64,000 bases of DNA from Ornithinimicrobium ciconiae (GTDB taxonomy: Bacteria; Actinomycetota; Actinomycetes; Actinomycetales; Dermatophilaceae), in contig NZ_CP041616.1 of the NCBI RefSeq assembly GCF_007197575.1, positions 2,852,001 through 2,916,000 on the forward strand. The letters run 5' to 3'. Every line of letters begins with the position of its first letter. The stretch's first letter is position 1. Shown one piece after another: positions 9,601 to 17,140 of the stretch. The position numbers were made by a program, and so were the translations under genes. The notes beneath the pieces were generated by a model. The model was not told the origin of the DNA. It searched no databases and worked only from the letters and a program-made list of their open reading frames with translations.

Positions 9601-10229
9601 TCGGCCTGGCGGCCCAGGGGTCCAAGCTGCCGGCGGATCTCTGAGGTCAGATCGCCGAGCCGAGTGAGGTTGCCCTCCATCGTCTCCAGCTTGCGCAGCG
9701 CCTTCTCCTTGCGCTTGCGGTGCTTGAGGACTCCGGCGGCCTCCTCGATGAAACCGCGGCGCTCCTCGGGGGTTGCCCGCAGCACCGCGTCGAGCTGGCC
9801 CTGGCCGACGATGACGTGCATCTCGCGACCGATGCCGGAGTCGGACAGCAGCTCCTGGATGTCGAGCAGTCGGCAGGACGTGCCGTTGATGGCGTAGTCG
9901 GAGCCGCCGTTGCGGAACATGGTCCGCGAGATGGTCACCTCGGAGTAGTCGATCGGCAGCGCACCGTCGGTGTTGTCGATCGTCATCGTCACCTCGGCAC
10001 GGCCCAGCGGGGCCCGACCGGACGTGCCGGCAAAGATGACGTCCTCCATCTTGCCGCCGCGCAGAGACTTGGCTCCCTGCTCCCCCATCACCCAGGCCAG
10101 GGCGTCGACGACGTTGGACTTGCCGGAGCCGTTGGGACCGACGATGCAGGTGATGCCCGGCTCCAGCCGCAGCTTGGTCGCCGAGGCGAACGACTTGAAC
10201 CCCTTGAGGGTCAGGCTCTTGACATACAC
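6654..10229 (-). CDS. smc: Chromosome segregation protein SMC
   Basis: 1191-residue SMC ATPase that compacts and segregates the nucleoid with ScpA/ScpB (not in this window). N-terminal head with Walker A GPNGSGKSNVVDALAWVMGE (about residues 32-51), long coiled coils, a hinge around residues 500-640 with the Gly-rich GVVGTVTSAVTV segment, the second coiled coil, and the C-terminal signature LSGGERSLTAVALLV with Walker B FYIMDEVEAALDD. The GTG at 10229 (reads VYVKSLTLKGFKSFA, close to the usual SMC start) is preferred over a GTG/ATG 23 codons upstream. AcyP, mutM and rnc lie upstream. Confidence 0.98.
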   Translation of the reverse strand: MYVKSLTLKGFKSFASATKLRLEPGITCIVGPNGSGKSNVVDALAWVMGEQGAKSLRGGKMEDVIFAGTSGRAPLGRAEVTMTIDNTDGALPIDYSEVTISRTMFRNGGSDYAINGTSCRLLDIQELLSDSGIGREMHVIVGQGQLDAVLRATPEERRGFIEEAAGVLKHRKRKEKALRKLETMEGNLTRLGDLTSEIRRQLGPLGRQAETARRAASIQADVRDARLRILADDLVQLTSTLEQELADETAMINRRAAMQQSLAAAQSTVTELEAEAAEAAPALNAAQDQFYALSALVERTSATADLARERVRLLASESEEEASGGPGEGRDPDKLRAQAVALREQEQTLAEEVAGIGEALQAAEQARRDAEAAHHDEQQRLTRLARAAADRREGLARLSGKVAAARSRQEAGEAEIGRLRAALESIAARATAAEQEFAALEGRVLDVEEGEEGLDQEYETAEAARTTAAAEVERLTDEVRAAESQRASLTARCEALELSLRRKDGAAALLATADGRGVVGTVTSAVTVTHGYEAAIAAALGWAGDGLVMESLDHARDAVASLRSADQGRAALLVSQTAPAPNTIGWPDLGVGAVWAREVVSVTDAAAPAVELLLHRVAVVEDDAAAADLVSRHEITAVTREGDVYAAGWVRGGSSAAPSLLEIQSALDEAQQEASAAAARGEKATFALSRARQELEQHAAAAEQAMDRLNESDAKMAAVAEKLGQLGSAVRAARSEHERTTASITTAEKSLDSGRADLEGLIQRLADAEAEPGEEEPSTQERDRLAAVAAAARTKETEVRLSLRTQEERARALQGRAESLEAAARSEIAARERAAARRERRAHAARVATAVAEGSAYLLEEVRTLMGDAATVRDQARAQAAERETRLGEARGRVSTLGDELRDLTDSVHRDEVARAEQRLRIEALQTRAVEELGIDPETLIEEFGPHQLIPAIPGPDDDPDALPEPKAFVREEQDKRLRSAERKLNALGRVNPLALEEFAALEERHKFLTEQVDDLRRSKEDLLDIIKDVDERVERVFAEAFEDTAEQFAGVFSRLFPGGEGRLTLTNPDDMLTTGIEVEARPPGKKIKRLSLLSGGERSLTAVALLVSIFKARPSPFYIMDEVEAALDDTNLGRLITLFEELRDSSQLIVITHQKRTMEVADALYGVSMKGDGVTTVISQRIRDVQPQTA

Positions 10230-10394
10230 GTGTTGGGGCAGCTCCTGGTGCGACGACTTCCGGTCACTGTACCGGCGGGGCGCCCCGATCCCCCGCACCT
10301 TGAGAGGAACGCTTCAGGGGAATACTCGGCGAGGCGCCTCGGTGGCTGCACGCGTGCAAGTGGATGCATCCTTGACGGAGTTGTCGCGGTGATC

Positions 10395-10676
10395 TCAGCG
10401 CTCGCGGAAACCGGTCAGGTCGGCCGCGGGGTCGCGCCACTGCACGGTGATTCCTGAGACGTGCCCGGGCCGGCTGCGCAGCGAGGTCTCCTCCCCGAGC
10501 AGCTTGATGAGCGCCTGGACTGACTCCTTGTCTCCCTGGGCATTGACCTCCACGCGCCCGTCCGGCAGGTTGCGGGCGTGCCCCACCAGGCCGAGCTCCA
10601 GCGCACGAGATCGCATCCACCAACGGAACCCCACGCCCTGCACCCGGCCCCGCACGAAGATCAGTGCCCGCACCAT
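10395..10676 (-). CDS. acyP: Acylphosphatase
   Basis: 93-residue acylphosphatase that hydrolyses acyl phosphates. The signature GRVQGVGFRWW (Arg of the phosphate-binding loop at residue 18) and the catalytic Asn in NLPDGRVEV (residue 36) are both present, and the length is standard. It lies between mutM and smc on the same strand, an arrangement seen in many Actinobacteria. The longer gap to smc (about 165 bp) may hold the smc promoter, but I see no clear hexamers there. Confidence 0.95.
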   Translation of the reverse strand: MVRALIFVRGRVQGVGFRWWMRSRALELGLVGHARNLPDGRVEVNAQGDKESVQALIKLLGEETSLRSRPGHVSGITVQWRDPAADLTGFRER

Positions 10677-10703
10677 GGCGCAAGTGTAGGGAGGTGGCCC
10701 ACG

Positions 10704-11678
10704 TCAGCTCGCGCGAGCCACCCGGGGCCGGGGTTGGCAGCGCGGGCAGTAGTGCGAGGACCGGTTCATGAACGACTCTCGCCGGATCGGGGTGCCACAC
10801 CGGTCACACGGCTCACCCTCGCGGCCGTAGGCGTGCAGCGACCGGTCGAAGTAGCCGCTGGCCCCGTTGACGTTGACATAGAGCGCGTCGAAGCTCGTGC
10901 CGCCCTGGCCCAGCGCCTCGCGCATCACCGCGGCGGCGTGGTCCAGCACCCGGGCGATCGTCGGCTTGGTGAGGACGGACGTGTCCCGCAGCGGGTTGAC
11001 GTGGGCGCGCCAGAGCGCCTCGTCGGCATAGATATTGCCGATGCCGCTGACCCGCCCCTGGTCCAGCAGCGCGCGCTTGATAGCCGTATGCCGACCCTTG
11101 AGTTCCCGCACCACGGCCCGTTGGTCGTAGACCGGCTCGAGCGGGTCTGGCGCGATGTGCCCCACGGGGAGTGGCACGCCATGGAGGTGATGGGTCGAGG
11201 CGTGCGGAGTCGGGGGGTGGTGGGTCGGGGCGTGGGGAGTCGGGGGGTGGAGGGTCTGCGTCAGGTGACTGCCGGCATACGGATCCGGGATCAGCTCGGT
11301 CAGCGCGAGGCCGCCGAAAGTGCGCTGGTCGACGAACCGGAGCTGGGGGCCGCCGTCGGCGAAGTCGAAGGACGCGTGCAGGTGCTTCTCGCGCGGCGCG
11401 TCGGAGGCCTCGACCAGCAGCTGGCCGCTCATCCCGAGGTGGACAACGAGGGCGTGCGGGTCGTCGCCGGGGGCCTGCACGACGAGCCAGAGGTACTTGC
11501 CACGCCGGTCGGCGGCCAGGACGTCGACACCGGCGAGCCGGGCGGCCAGGTCGGCGGGTCCGGCGTCGTGCCGGCGAGCCACCCGGGTCCCGGTGATCGT
11601 GGCGGCCTCGATGCGGCGGCCGACGACATGGTCGGCCAGTCCGCGGCGGACGACCTCAACCTCCGGCAGTTCCGGCAC
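10704..11678 (-). CDS. mutM: Formamidopyrimidine-DNA glycosylase (Fpg/MutM)
   Basis: 324-residue bifunctional DNA glycosylase/AP lyase that removes 8-oxoguanine and ring-opened purines. [13 protein letters not shown] gives the N-terminal Pro nucleophile and Glu. The C-terminal zinc finger reads [13 protein letters not shown]...HYCPRC. The start is GTG, 6 bp after the rnc stop. The protein is about 35-40 residues longer than usual because of a His/Pro/Thr-rich low-complexity insert near residues 140-165 made by a 30-bp tandem repeat (see repeat entry). The insert keeps frame, so the enzyme is probably functional. Confidence 0.96.
   Translation of the reverse strand: MPELPEVEVVRRGLADHVVGRRIEAATITGTRVARRHDAGPADLAARLAGVDVLAADRRGKYLWLVVQAPGDDPHALVVHLGMSGQLLVEASDAPREKHLHASFDFADGGPQLRFVDQRTFGGLALTELIPDPYAGSHLTQTLHPPTPHAPTHHPPTPHASTHHLHGVPLPVGHIAPDPLEPVYDQRAVVRELKGRHTAIKRALLDQGRVSGIGNIYADEALWRAHVNPLRDTSVLTKPTIARVLDHAAAVMREALGQGGTSFDALYVNVNGASGYFDRSLHAYGREGEPCDRCGTPIRRESFMNRSSHYCPRCQPRPRVARAS
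11191..11250. repeat. Two 30-bp tandem units inside mutM
   Basis: Units 11191-11220 and 11221-11250 (TGGGTCG(A/G)GGCGTG(C/G)GGAG, then TCGGGGGGTGG) differ at two bases. On the minus strand each encodes ten residues of a His/Pro/Thr motif (HPPTPHA(P/S)TH), giving the insert in MutM. The length is a multiple of three, so the reading frame survives. Confidence 0.9.
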
Positions 11679-11684
11679 GGCGGG

Positions 11685-12542
11685 TCAGGCGGAGGGCGCG
11701 GTGTCGGAGTCCGGCTCGGTGCTCGCGCCAGCCCCGTCGGCGCCGACCGCGGCCTGCTCAACCTCGGCGTCCTCGACGGCGGTGGCGCGCTCGGTCAGCA
11801 CCTTCCACGCGGCCTCGGCGGCCTTCTGCTCGGCGGCCTTCTTGCTGCGGCCCACGCCGGTGCCAAGGACCTCGCCCTCGACAACTGCGGTCGCGGTGAA
11901 GACCTTGTCGTGGTCCGGGCCCTCCTCGACGATCTGGTAGTTCGGGCTCACCGGCGCCTCGGCGGAGGCGAGCTCCTGCAGGCTGGTCTTCCAGTCCAGG
12001 GCCGCGCCCAGGTTGGCGGTGTGCGCCATCAACGGGTCGAGCAGGTGGTGGACGAAGGCGTCAGCCGCCTTCAGCCCCACGGAGACATAGACGCAGCCGA
12101 TGACCGCCTCGGTGGTGTCGGCCAGGATGGAGGCCTTGTCCCGCCCGCCGGTGGCCTCTTCCCCCCTGCCGAGCAGGATGTAGTCACCCAGTCCCATGGT
12201 CCGAGCCACGTCGGCCAGGGCGCGGGAGTTGACGACCGCAGCCCGCAGCTTGGCGAGCTGCCCCTCAGGGAGGTCGGGATTGCGGCGGAAAAGAGTGTCG
12301 GTGACGACCAGGCCCAGCACCGAGTCCCCCAGGAACTCCAGACGCTCGTTGTGCGGCAGGTTGCCGTTCTCGTAGGCGTAGGACCGGTGGGTCACGGCAC
12401 GGCGAAGCAGCGCCTCGTCGCAGACGTGCCCGACCACCCCGGTGAGGTAGTCAGACAGGCCTGCGAGGGGACGCTGCTCGCCGTGGACAGGCTCGGGTGG
12501 TGCGGGACTGGTGCCCGCCGCGGAGCCGGTGCTCGACGTCAT
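11685..12542 (-). CDS. rnc: Ribonuclease III
   Basis: 285-residue dsRNA endonuclease for rRNA and mRNA processing. The RNase III signature [16 protein letters not shown] (metal-binding Glu/Asp) lies in the N-terminal half, with a second acidic site at [15 protein letters not shown]-terminal dsRNA-binding domain follows ([10 protein letters not shown] to [16 protein letters not shown]) and then an acidic, Ala-rich tail of about 35 residues. The start at 12542 ([10 protein letters not shown]) leaves a short disordered N terminus and follows rpmF by 13 bp. The yceD-rpmF-rnc-mutM order is the usual actinobacterial operon. Confidence 0.97.
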   Translation of the reverse strand: MTSSTGSAAGTSPAPPEPVHGEQRPLAGLSDYLTGVVGHVCDEALLRRAVTHRSYAYENGNLPHNERLEFLGDSVLGLVVTDTLFRRNPDLPEGQLAKLRAAVVNSRALADVARTMGLGDYILLGRGEEATGGRDKASILADTTEAVIGCVYVSVGLKAADAFVHHLLDPLMAHTANLGAALDWKTSLQELASAEAPVSPNYQIVEEGPDHDKVFTATAVVEGEVLGTGVGRSKKAAEQKAAEAAWKVLTERATAVEDAEVEQAAVGADGAGASTEPDSDTAPSA

Positions 12543-12555
12543 ACCGACAGGAGAC

Positions 12556-12750
12556 TCAGCCCTGGTGCTCGGTGCGCTCGGCGGCCTCGTAGTGGCGACC
12601 CGCGTAGGTGCCACAGGACGGGCACGCCATGTGAGGCTGCTTGAACTCCTTGCACTGGGGGCAGGTGCTCACCGCAACCGGTGACGCCTTCCAGTTGGCA
12701 CGGCGGGAACGGGTGTTGGAGCGGGACATCTTCCGCTTCGGGACAGCCAC
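12556..12750 (-). CDS. rpmF: 50S ribosomal protein L32, zinc-binding form
   Basis: 64-residue L32 beginning [20 protein letters not shown] from a GTG start at 12750. Two Cys pairs (CPQC and CPSC, 12 residues apart) form the zinc ribbon, so this is the C+ form. The ribosome-binding site GAGGAA lies within the end of yceD, whose stop is 1 bp before the GTG, so the two are translationally linked. It binds 23S rRNA in the large subunit. Confidence 0.97.
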   Translation of the reverse strand: MAVPKRKMSRSNTRSRRANWKASPVAVSTCPQCKEFKQPHMACPSCGTYAGRHYEAAERTEHQG

Positions 12751-12751
12751 G

Positions 12752-13336
12752 TCAGTTCCTCTTCTTCTCGTCGTCGGTGCCCGGCTGGGCGAGGTCGGCC
12801 AGTGCCGACCACCGTGGATCAATCACGTCATGGTGGTGGTCCGGGTCGTCCTCCAGGCGCGCCCCGCACTCGGGGCACAGTCCCGGACAGTCGTCCCGGC
12901 ACACCGGTTGGAACGGCAGGGCGGTCACCACTGCGTCCCGAACCAGTTCCTCGAGGTCCATCAGGTCGTCCTCGAGTTCATGCACATCGTCCTGCTCGTC
13001 CTGCTCGGGCGCCACCTGGTGGTGATGCGCCGCACGCTCGCGATAGACGAACAGCTCCTGGAAGGTGACATCGACCGGCAGGTCAAGGTCGTCCAGGCAC
13101 CGCACGCACACCCCGGTCGCTGAGGCTCTGACCGATCCGGTGGCCAGGACACCCTCCATCACGGACTCCATCCGCAGATCAAGGTCGACCGGGTCCCCGG
13201 GCTTGATCGCGATGACGTCCGTGCCGATCTGGTCCGGAGCCGTCACGACCCGTGAGGTCTCCTTCATAGCGCCCGCCCGGCGGACGAGCTCCCGGGTGTC
13301 AAATACCCAGGGGCTCGCGGCGTCCTGCGTTGCCAT
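12752..13336 (-). CDS. yceD: YceD/DUF177 family protein (23S rRNA accumulation)
   Basis: 194-residue DUF177 protein; E. coli YceD promotes 23S rRNA accumulation, and the gene precedes rpmF in most bacteria, as here. Features: VFDTRELVRRAG at the N terminus, a VCVRCLDDLDLPV Cys pair mid-protein and a C-terminal CRDDCPGLCPECG motif, which together look like a metal-binding ribbon. ATG 13336 is preferred over a start 20 codons upstream with an unconserved extension. It is the first gene of a minus-strand run continuing through rpmF, rnc, mutM and acyP. Confidence 0.93.
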   Translation of the reverse strand: MATQDAASPWVFDTRELVRRAGAMKETSRVVTAPDQIGTDVIAIKPGDPVDLDLRMESVMEGVLATGSVRASATGVCVRCLDDLDLPVDVTFQELFVYRERAAHHHQVAPEQDEQDDVHELEDDLMDLEELVRDAVVTALPFQPVCRDDCPGLCPECGARLEDDPDHHHDVIDPRWSALADLAQPGTDDEKKRN

Positions 13337-13469
13337 GTCGTCCCTCGCGTGTCGTGTGGATCGGCCTGGACCCCACAGGGACACAGACCGACACACTAGG
13401 TTAGCCGAGCGGTCGGGCGCCCAACAAATCAGCGGGCCAGACCAACATGTCAGCCAGCCAGAACCACCG

Positions 13470-13597
13470 ACTCCTCAGCCGCGCGCACTCCTCAGCCACG
13501 CCCGCATTCCTCGGCCACGCGCACTCCTCGGCCGCTCGCACTCCTCGGCCGTGCCCGCATTCCTCAGCCGCGCCCGCACTCCTCGGCCACGCCCGCT
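13470..13597. repeat. Degenerate tandem array (about 7 units of 16-19 bp) upstream of coaD
   Basis: CTCCTC(A/G)GCC or TTCCTC(A/G)GCC recurs starting near 13471, 13489, 13508, 13525, 13541, 13559 and 13578, separated by GC-rich CGC(G/C)C(G/A)CA-type linkers. It fills most of the 283-bp gap between the divergent yceD and coaD and ends about 10 bp before the likely coaD -10 element. It is not CRISPR-like: the units abut without unique spacers. Confidence 0.8.
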
Positions 13598-13607
13598 GGA
13601 GGGCCGA

Positions 13608-13620
13608 TAGGTTGGCACTA
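13608..13620 (+). promoter_or_regulatory. Probable -10 element TAGGTT for leaderless coaD
   Basis: TAGGTT at 13608-13613 fits the actinobacterial TAnnnT -10. With the usual spacing the transcript would begin at 13620, the A of the coaD ATG. No ribosome-binding site precedes the ATG. No clear -35 is visible. Confidence 0.5.
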
Positions 13621-14096
13621 TGAGTCGCTGCCTCTGCCCCGGGTCCTACGACCCGGTCACCAACGGCCACCTGGACATCATCGTGCGCGCTGCCGCACTC
13701 TACGACGAGGTTGTCGTGGGGGTGCTCCACAATCCCTCCAAGTCAGGCCGCTTCCCGGTGGAGCAACGGATCGAGTTCATCCGCCAGGCGCTGCCCGACG
13801 ACCTGTCGGTGCGGGTCGAGGCCTTCGGCGGGCGGTTGCTGGTCGACATCGCCCAGGACCTCGGGGCCACCGCGATCGTCAAGGGACTGCGCGGGGGCAC
13901 CGACTTCGCCTACGAACTGCCGATGGCGCTGATGAACCGTCACCTGACCGGCGTGGAGACCGTCTTCCTCCCCGGGGATCCCGCGTTGGAGCACGTGTCC
14001 AGCTCCCTGGTCACAGAGGTGGCGACATATGGCGGGGACGTCACCGGACTGGTCCCTGACCACGTGCGCGACGCGCTGGTCGCCCGGCGCGGCTGA
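13620..14096 (+). CDS. coaD: Phosphopantetheine adenylyltransferase
   Basis: 158-residue enzyme of coenzyme A synthesis that adenylates 4'-phosphopantetheine to dephospho-CoA. The nucleotidyltransferase motif is GSYDPVTNGHLDII (TNGH in place of the HxGH consensus start), followed by KGLRGGTDFAYELPMALMNR and the C-terminal SSSLVTEVATYGGDV, all standard. The ATG probably coincides with the transcription start (leaderless). It converges on rsmD, the two separated by a strong hairpin. Confidence 0.97.
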   Translation: MSRCLCPGSYDPVTNGHLDIIVRAAALYDEVVVGVLHNPSKSGRFPVEQRIEFIRQALPDDLSVRVEAFGGRLLVDIAQDLGATAIVKGLRGGTDFAYELPMALMNRHLTGVETVFLPGDPALEHVSSSLVTEVATYGGDVTGLVPDHVRDALVARRG

Positions 14097-14130
14097 CGGC
14101 TGCACCCACGATTTCCGGCATACCTCTCAC

Positions 14131-14178
14131 GATTGGGGTGCAGGACCGGTCACCCGTGACCGGTCCTGCACCCCAATC
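14131..14178. terminator. Perfect 23-bp hairpin between convergent coaD and rsmD
   Basis: The left arm is 14131-14153 (GATTGGGGTGCAGGACCGG, then TCAC) and the right arm is 14156-14178, its exact complement, with a 2-nt centre. There is no T-run on either side. Placed between two converging genes, it fits a bidirectional terminator. It could equally be a protein-binding palindrome. Confidence 0.7.
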
Positions 14179-14268
14179 ACAGCCGACCGTGAGCGCTCAG
14201 GGGGACGGGTTTCGGCAGGAGCGGCCCCATCCCGGCGAAGGCAGGCGACATGCCGCTGCCTCCGGGCG

Positions 14269-14895
14269 TTAGCTGCCTGTGCTCGCCGGGCTGGCGTCGG
14301 GGGCGGGGTCGCTCTCGTCGGGGTCGCCGCTGGGCTCAGCCAGGTGGATCGCGGTCTCCCCGTAGGTCCGTGACCTGATGGCGGAGAGGCCCTCGGGCCA
14401 GGTCGGCTCGGGCGAGCGCGCCGAGCGCTCCACGACGACGAGCGCGTCGCGACTGAGCCAGTCCTGGGCGACGAGCAGCCCGAGGGTGTGCGCCAGGTTC
14501 TCCTCACCAAGCGGATAGGGCGGATCGAGCAGCACCAGGTCGAAAGCCTCTCCGCCGGGGCCGCGTTCGAGCACGCGATCAACCTTCTCGGCGCGGACCC
14601 GCGCCCCGCGCAGCCCGAGCTCGGACACGTTGTTCTCGATCAGCCGGGCGGTCCTGCGGTCCGCCTCCACCAGGAGGACGGACTCGCCCCCTCTGCTCAC
14701 TGCCTCCAGACCGAGGGCGCCGGACCCGGCATACAGGTCGAGCACCCGTGCCCCGGTGAGGTCGAAGAGCGACTCGATGCGGGAGAAGATCGCTTCTCGC
14801 ACCCGGTCGGTGGTGGGCCGGGTGTCCGCTCCGCGGGGGGTGGCCAGGGTCCGGCCGCCGAACTCTCCGGCGATGATGCGGGTCACCTCAGCCAC
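14269..14895 (-). CDS. rsmD: 16S rRNA (guanine(966)-N2)-methyltransferase
   Basis: 208-residue SAM-dependent methyltransferase. RIIAGEFGGRTLATPRG at the N terminus and TRPTTDRVREAIFSRI are RsmD signatures. The SAM loop is VLDLYAGSGALGLEA and the catalytic motif is LLDPPYPLGEE (DPPY). The C-terminal 20 residues are acidic and variable. It overlaps the end of recG by 8 bp, so the two are co-transcribed. The usual downstream partner coaD is on the opposite strand here. Confidence 0.95.
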   Translation of the reverse strand: MAEVTRIIAGEFGGRTLATPRGADTRPTTDRVREAIFSRIESLFDLTGARVLDLYAGSGALGLEAVSRGGESVLLVEADRRTARLIENNVSELGLRGARVRAEKVDRVLERGPGGEAFDLVLLDPPYPLGEENLAHTLGLLVAQDWLSRDALVVVERSARSPEPTWPEGLSAIRSRTYGETAIHLAEPSGDPDESDPAPDASPASTGS

Positions 14896-17140
14896 GCTCC
14901 AGGAAGGCAGCGCGCTCGGCGTCGAGGCGGTCCAGCTCGTCGCGCAGCGCCGGGTGGTCCTGCAGGTCCGGATCGTCGCCGACGACCTGCCAGGCGTCCT
15001 CGTGGGCCTTGACGATCAGGTCCTCGTCCCGGCTCAGCCGCAGCATCCGCAGACTGCTGCGCGAGCCGGACTGGCTGGCCCCCAGCACGTCGCCCTCGCG
15101 GCGCTGCGCCAGGTCGAGTCGGGCCAGCTCGAAACCGTCGGTCGTGGAGGCGACCGCCTCCAATCGCTCCAGCGCCTGTGACTCGCCGTCCTGGCACATC
15201 AGCAGGCACAGGCCCGGTTTGGTGCCGCGCCCGATCCGGCCGCGCAGCTGGTGCAGCTGGGAGATGCCGAACCGGTCCGCGTCAACCACCACCATCTGGG
15301 TCGCGTTGGGCACATCGACGCCCACCTCGATGACGGTCGTGGCCACGAGCACATCGATCTCGGCCCTGCCAAAGGAGCGCATGATCGCGTCCTTCTCCTC
15401 CGGCTGGAGCCGACCGTGCAGTATGCCGATCCGCAGCTTGCTCGTCACCTCCAGCTCGCGCAGAGCCCGGGCGACCTGGAAGACCCCGTGCAGCTCGACC
15501 TTGCCGGAGGCCTCCTCGTCCACGACGGCCCCGCCCGACAGCAGGTCGTCAGAGCCGGGCTCGTCCCGGTCCTCGGGGGTGATCGGCCCACCGGGCCCGG
15601 TCGTGGTGCCGTCGGGGAGGTCCGGGTCGTCCTGCTGACCGATCCGGGGACACACGACATAGACCTGGCCGCCCTTGGCGACCTCCTCGGCGACGCGCTC
15701 CCAGGTGCGCTGCACCCAGGTCGGCTGGTTGCCGCGGACCACGTGGGTAGTGATCGGCTGCCGGCCGCGGGGCAGCTCGGTCAGCGTGGAGGTCTGCATA
15801 TCCCCGAAGACGGTCATCGCGACCGTGCGTGGGATCGGGGTGGCGGTCATGACCAGCGTGTGCGGCGAGGCGCCCTCCACCTTGGCCCGCAACGCGTCGC
15901 GCTGCTCGACCCCGAAGCGGTGCTGCTCGTCCACGACGACCAGTCCGAGATCGGCGAACTGCACGTGCTCCTGGATCAGGGCGTGCGTGCCGATGACGAT
16001 GCCGGCCTCACCGCTGGCGGCCAGCAGCAGGTTGGCCCTGCGGTCGGCGGCGGACTGGCTGCCGGTCAGCAGGGCGACACGGGTGCCGTCGGTGGCACCG
16101 CCCAGCATCCCGGTCTCGGCCAGGGGCCCGAGCATCGCCGACATGGAGCGGTGGTGCTGGAGGGCGAGCACCTCGGTGGGGGCCAGCACCGCGGCCTGTG
16201 CTCCGGCGTCGATGGCGGTGAGGATGGCCAGCAATGCCACCACGGTCTTGCCCGAGCCGACCTCACCCTGCAGCAGACGGTGCATCGGCACGGTGCTGTC
16301 CAGGTCGGACACGATGTCGGCCAGCACGCTCTCCTGTCCGTCGGTGAGCGCAAAGGGCAGACGCTGCCGGAACTGGTCGGCCAGCCCACCCGGCACGGGA
16401 CCGCGTGGCACTGCGGGGACGGCGTCGGAGGAGTGCCGCATCCGCGCGAGGGCCGCCTGCAGGACGAACGCCTCCTGGAACTTCATCCGCCACCGCGCAC
16501 GGACGTGCTCCTGGGTGCTGCGCGGCTGGTGCAGCATCGTGTAGGCGTTGCTCAGGGGCGGGAGACCGTGCTTGGCACGCACCTGGACAGGAATCGGGTC
16601 GGGGACGTCATCCACCGCATGCAGCACCAGGTCGACCGCCGCCGCGACCCTCATCGAGGTCATCTTGGGGATCTGGCTGTAGACCGGGATCGGACCCTCG
16701 CCGAAGGTGCTGCTCGCCTCGGCCCCGGCGCGCAGCGCCTCATACTCCGGGTGGGCCAGCTGGCGGCGGCCGCCGTAGGTGCTGACCGTGCCGCTGACGA
16801 GCACCCGGCGTCCCGGCACCAGGGCGCTCTCGTGCCCGTAGGCGGAGAAGAACGTGAGCTCGAGAAGGTTGCCGGAGCCGTCCTCGATCGTGGCGATCAG
16901 CATGCTGCCGCGGCGCTGGCGCATCCGCCGCGTCACGGCGGACTTCACGTCCGCGAGAATCACGACATACTCCCCGTCGTGCAGGGCGGAGAAGTCGCTC
17001 GGGCGGGTCGGGTCGAGATAGGTGCGCGGCCAGAAATCCAGGAGGTCGCGCACCGTGACCAGGTCACGCTTGGCCAGCGGCGCAGCGGTCTTGCCCACCA
17101 GGGAACGCAGCTTGACGTCCAGTGTGGGGAGCTCGGCCAT
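14888..17140 (-). CDS. recG: ATP-dependent DNA helicase RecG
   Basis: 750-residue branch-migrating helicase that remodels stalled forks and Holliday junctions. Order: N-terminal wedge/OB domain (about residues 1-190), helicase core with GEVGSGKTVVALLA (Walker A), VVDEQHRFG (DEQH box), MTATPIPRT, and C-terminal QLHQLRGRIGRG. A Gly/Asp/Pro-rich insert of about 45 residues (around GPGGPITPEDRDEPGSDD) between motifs III and IV is common in actinobacterial RecG. ATG 17140 shares its A with the stop of the DAK2 gene (TGATG), giving translational coupling. Confidence 0.97.
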   Translation of the reverse strand: MAELPTLDVKLRSLVGKTAAPLAKRDLVTVRDLLDFWPRTYLDPTRPSDFSALHDGEYVVILADVKSAVTRRMRQRRGSMLIATIEDGSGNLLELTFFSAYGHESALVPGRRVLVSGTVSTYGGRRQLAHPEYEALRAGAEASSTFGEGPIPVYSQIPKMTSMRVAAAVDLVLHAVDDVPDPIPVQVRAKHGLPPLSNAYTMLHQPRSTQEHVRARWRMKFQEAFVLQAALARMRHSSDAVPAVPRGPVPGGLADQFRQRLPFALTDGQESVLADIVSDLDSTVPMHRLLQGEVGSGKTVVALLAILTAIDAGAQAAVLAPTEVLALQHHRSMSAMLGPLAETGMLGGATDGTRVALLTGSQSAADRRANLLLAASGEAGIVIGTHALIQEHVQFADLGLVVVDEQHRFGVEQRDALRAKVEGASPHTLVMTATPIPRTVAMTVFGDMQTSTLTELPRGRQPITTHVVRGNQPTWVQRTWERVAEEVAKGGQVYVVCPRIGQQDDPDLPDGTTTGPGGPITPEDRDEPGSDDLLSGGAVVDEEASGKVELHGVFQVARALRELEVTSKLRIGILHGRLQPEEKDAIMRSFGRAEIDVLVATTVIEVGVDVPNATQMVVVDADRFGISQLHQLRGRIGRGTKPGLCLLMCQDGESQALERLEAVASTTDGFELARLDLAQRREGDVLGASQSGSRSSLRMLRLSRDEDLIVKAHEDAWQVVGDDPDLQDHPALRDELDRLDAERAAFLERG

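Noticed and set aside
13470..13597. Possible CRISPR array
   Set aside because: Units of 16-19 bp abut without unique spacers of constant length, and there are no cas genes nearby.
13401..13730. Minus-strand open frame with EECxWPR-like repeats upstream of coaD
   Set aside because: The repeats come from the 16-19-bp DNA array. The frame overlaps the 5' end of coaD and has no plausible start signals.
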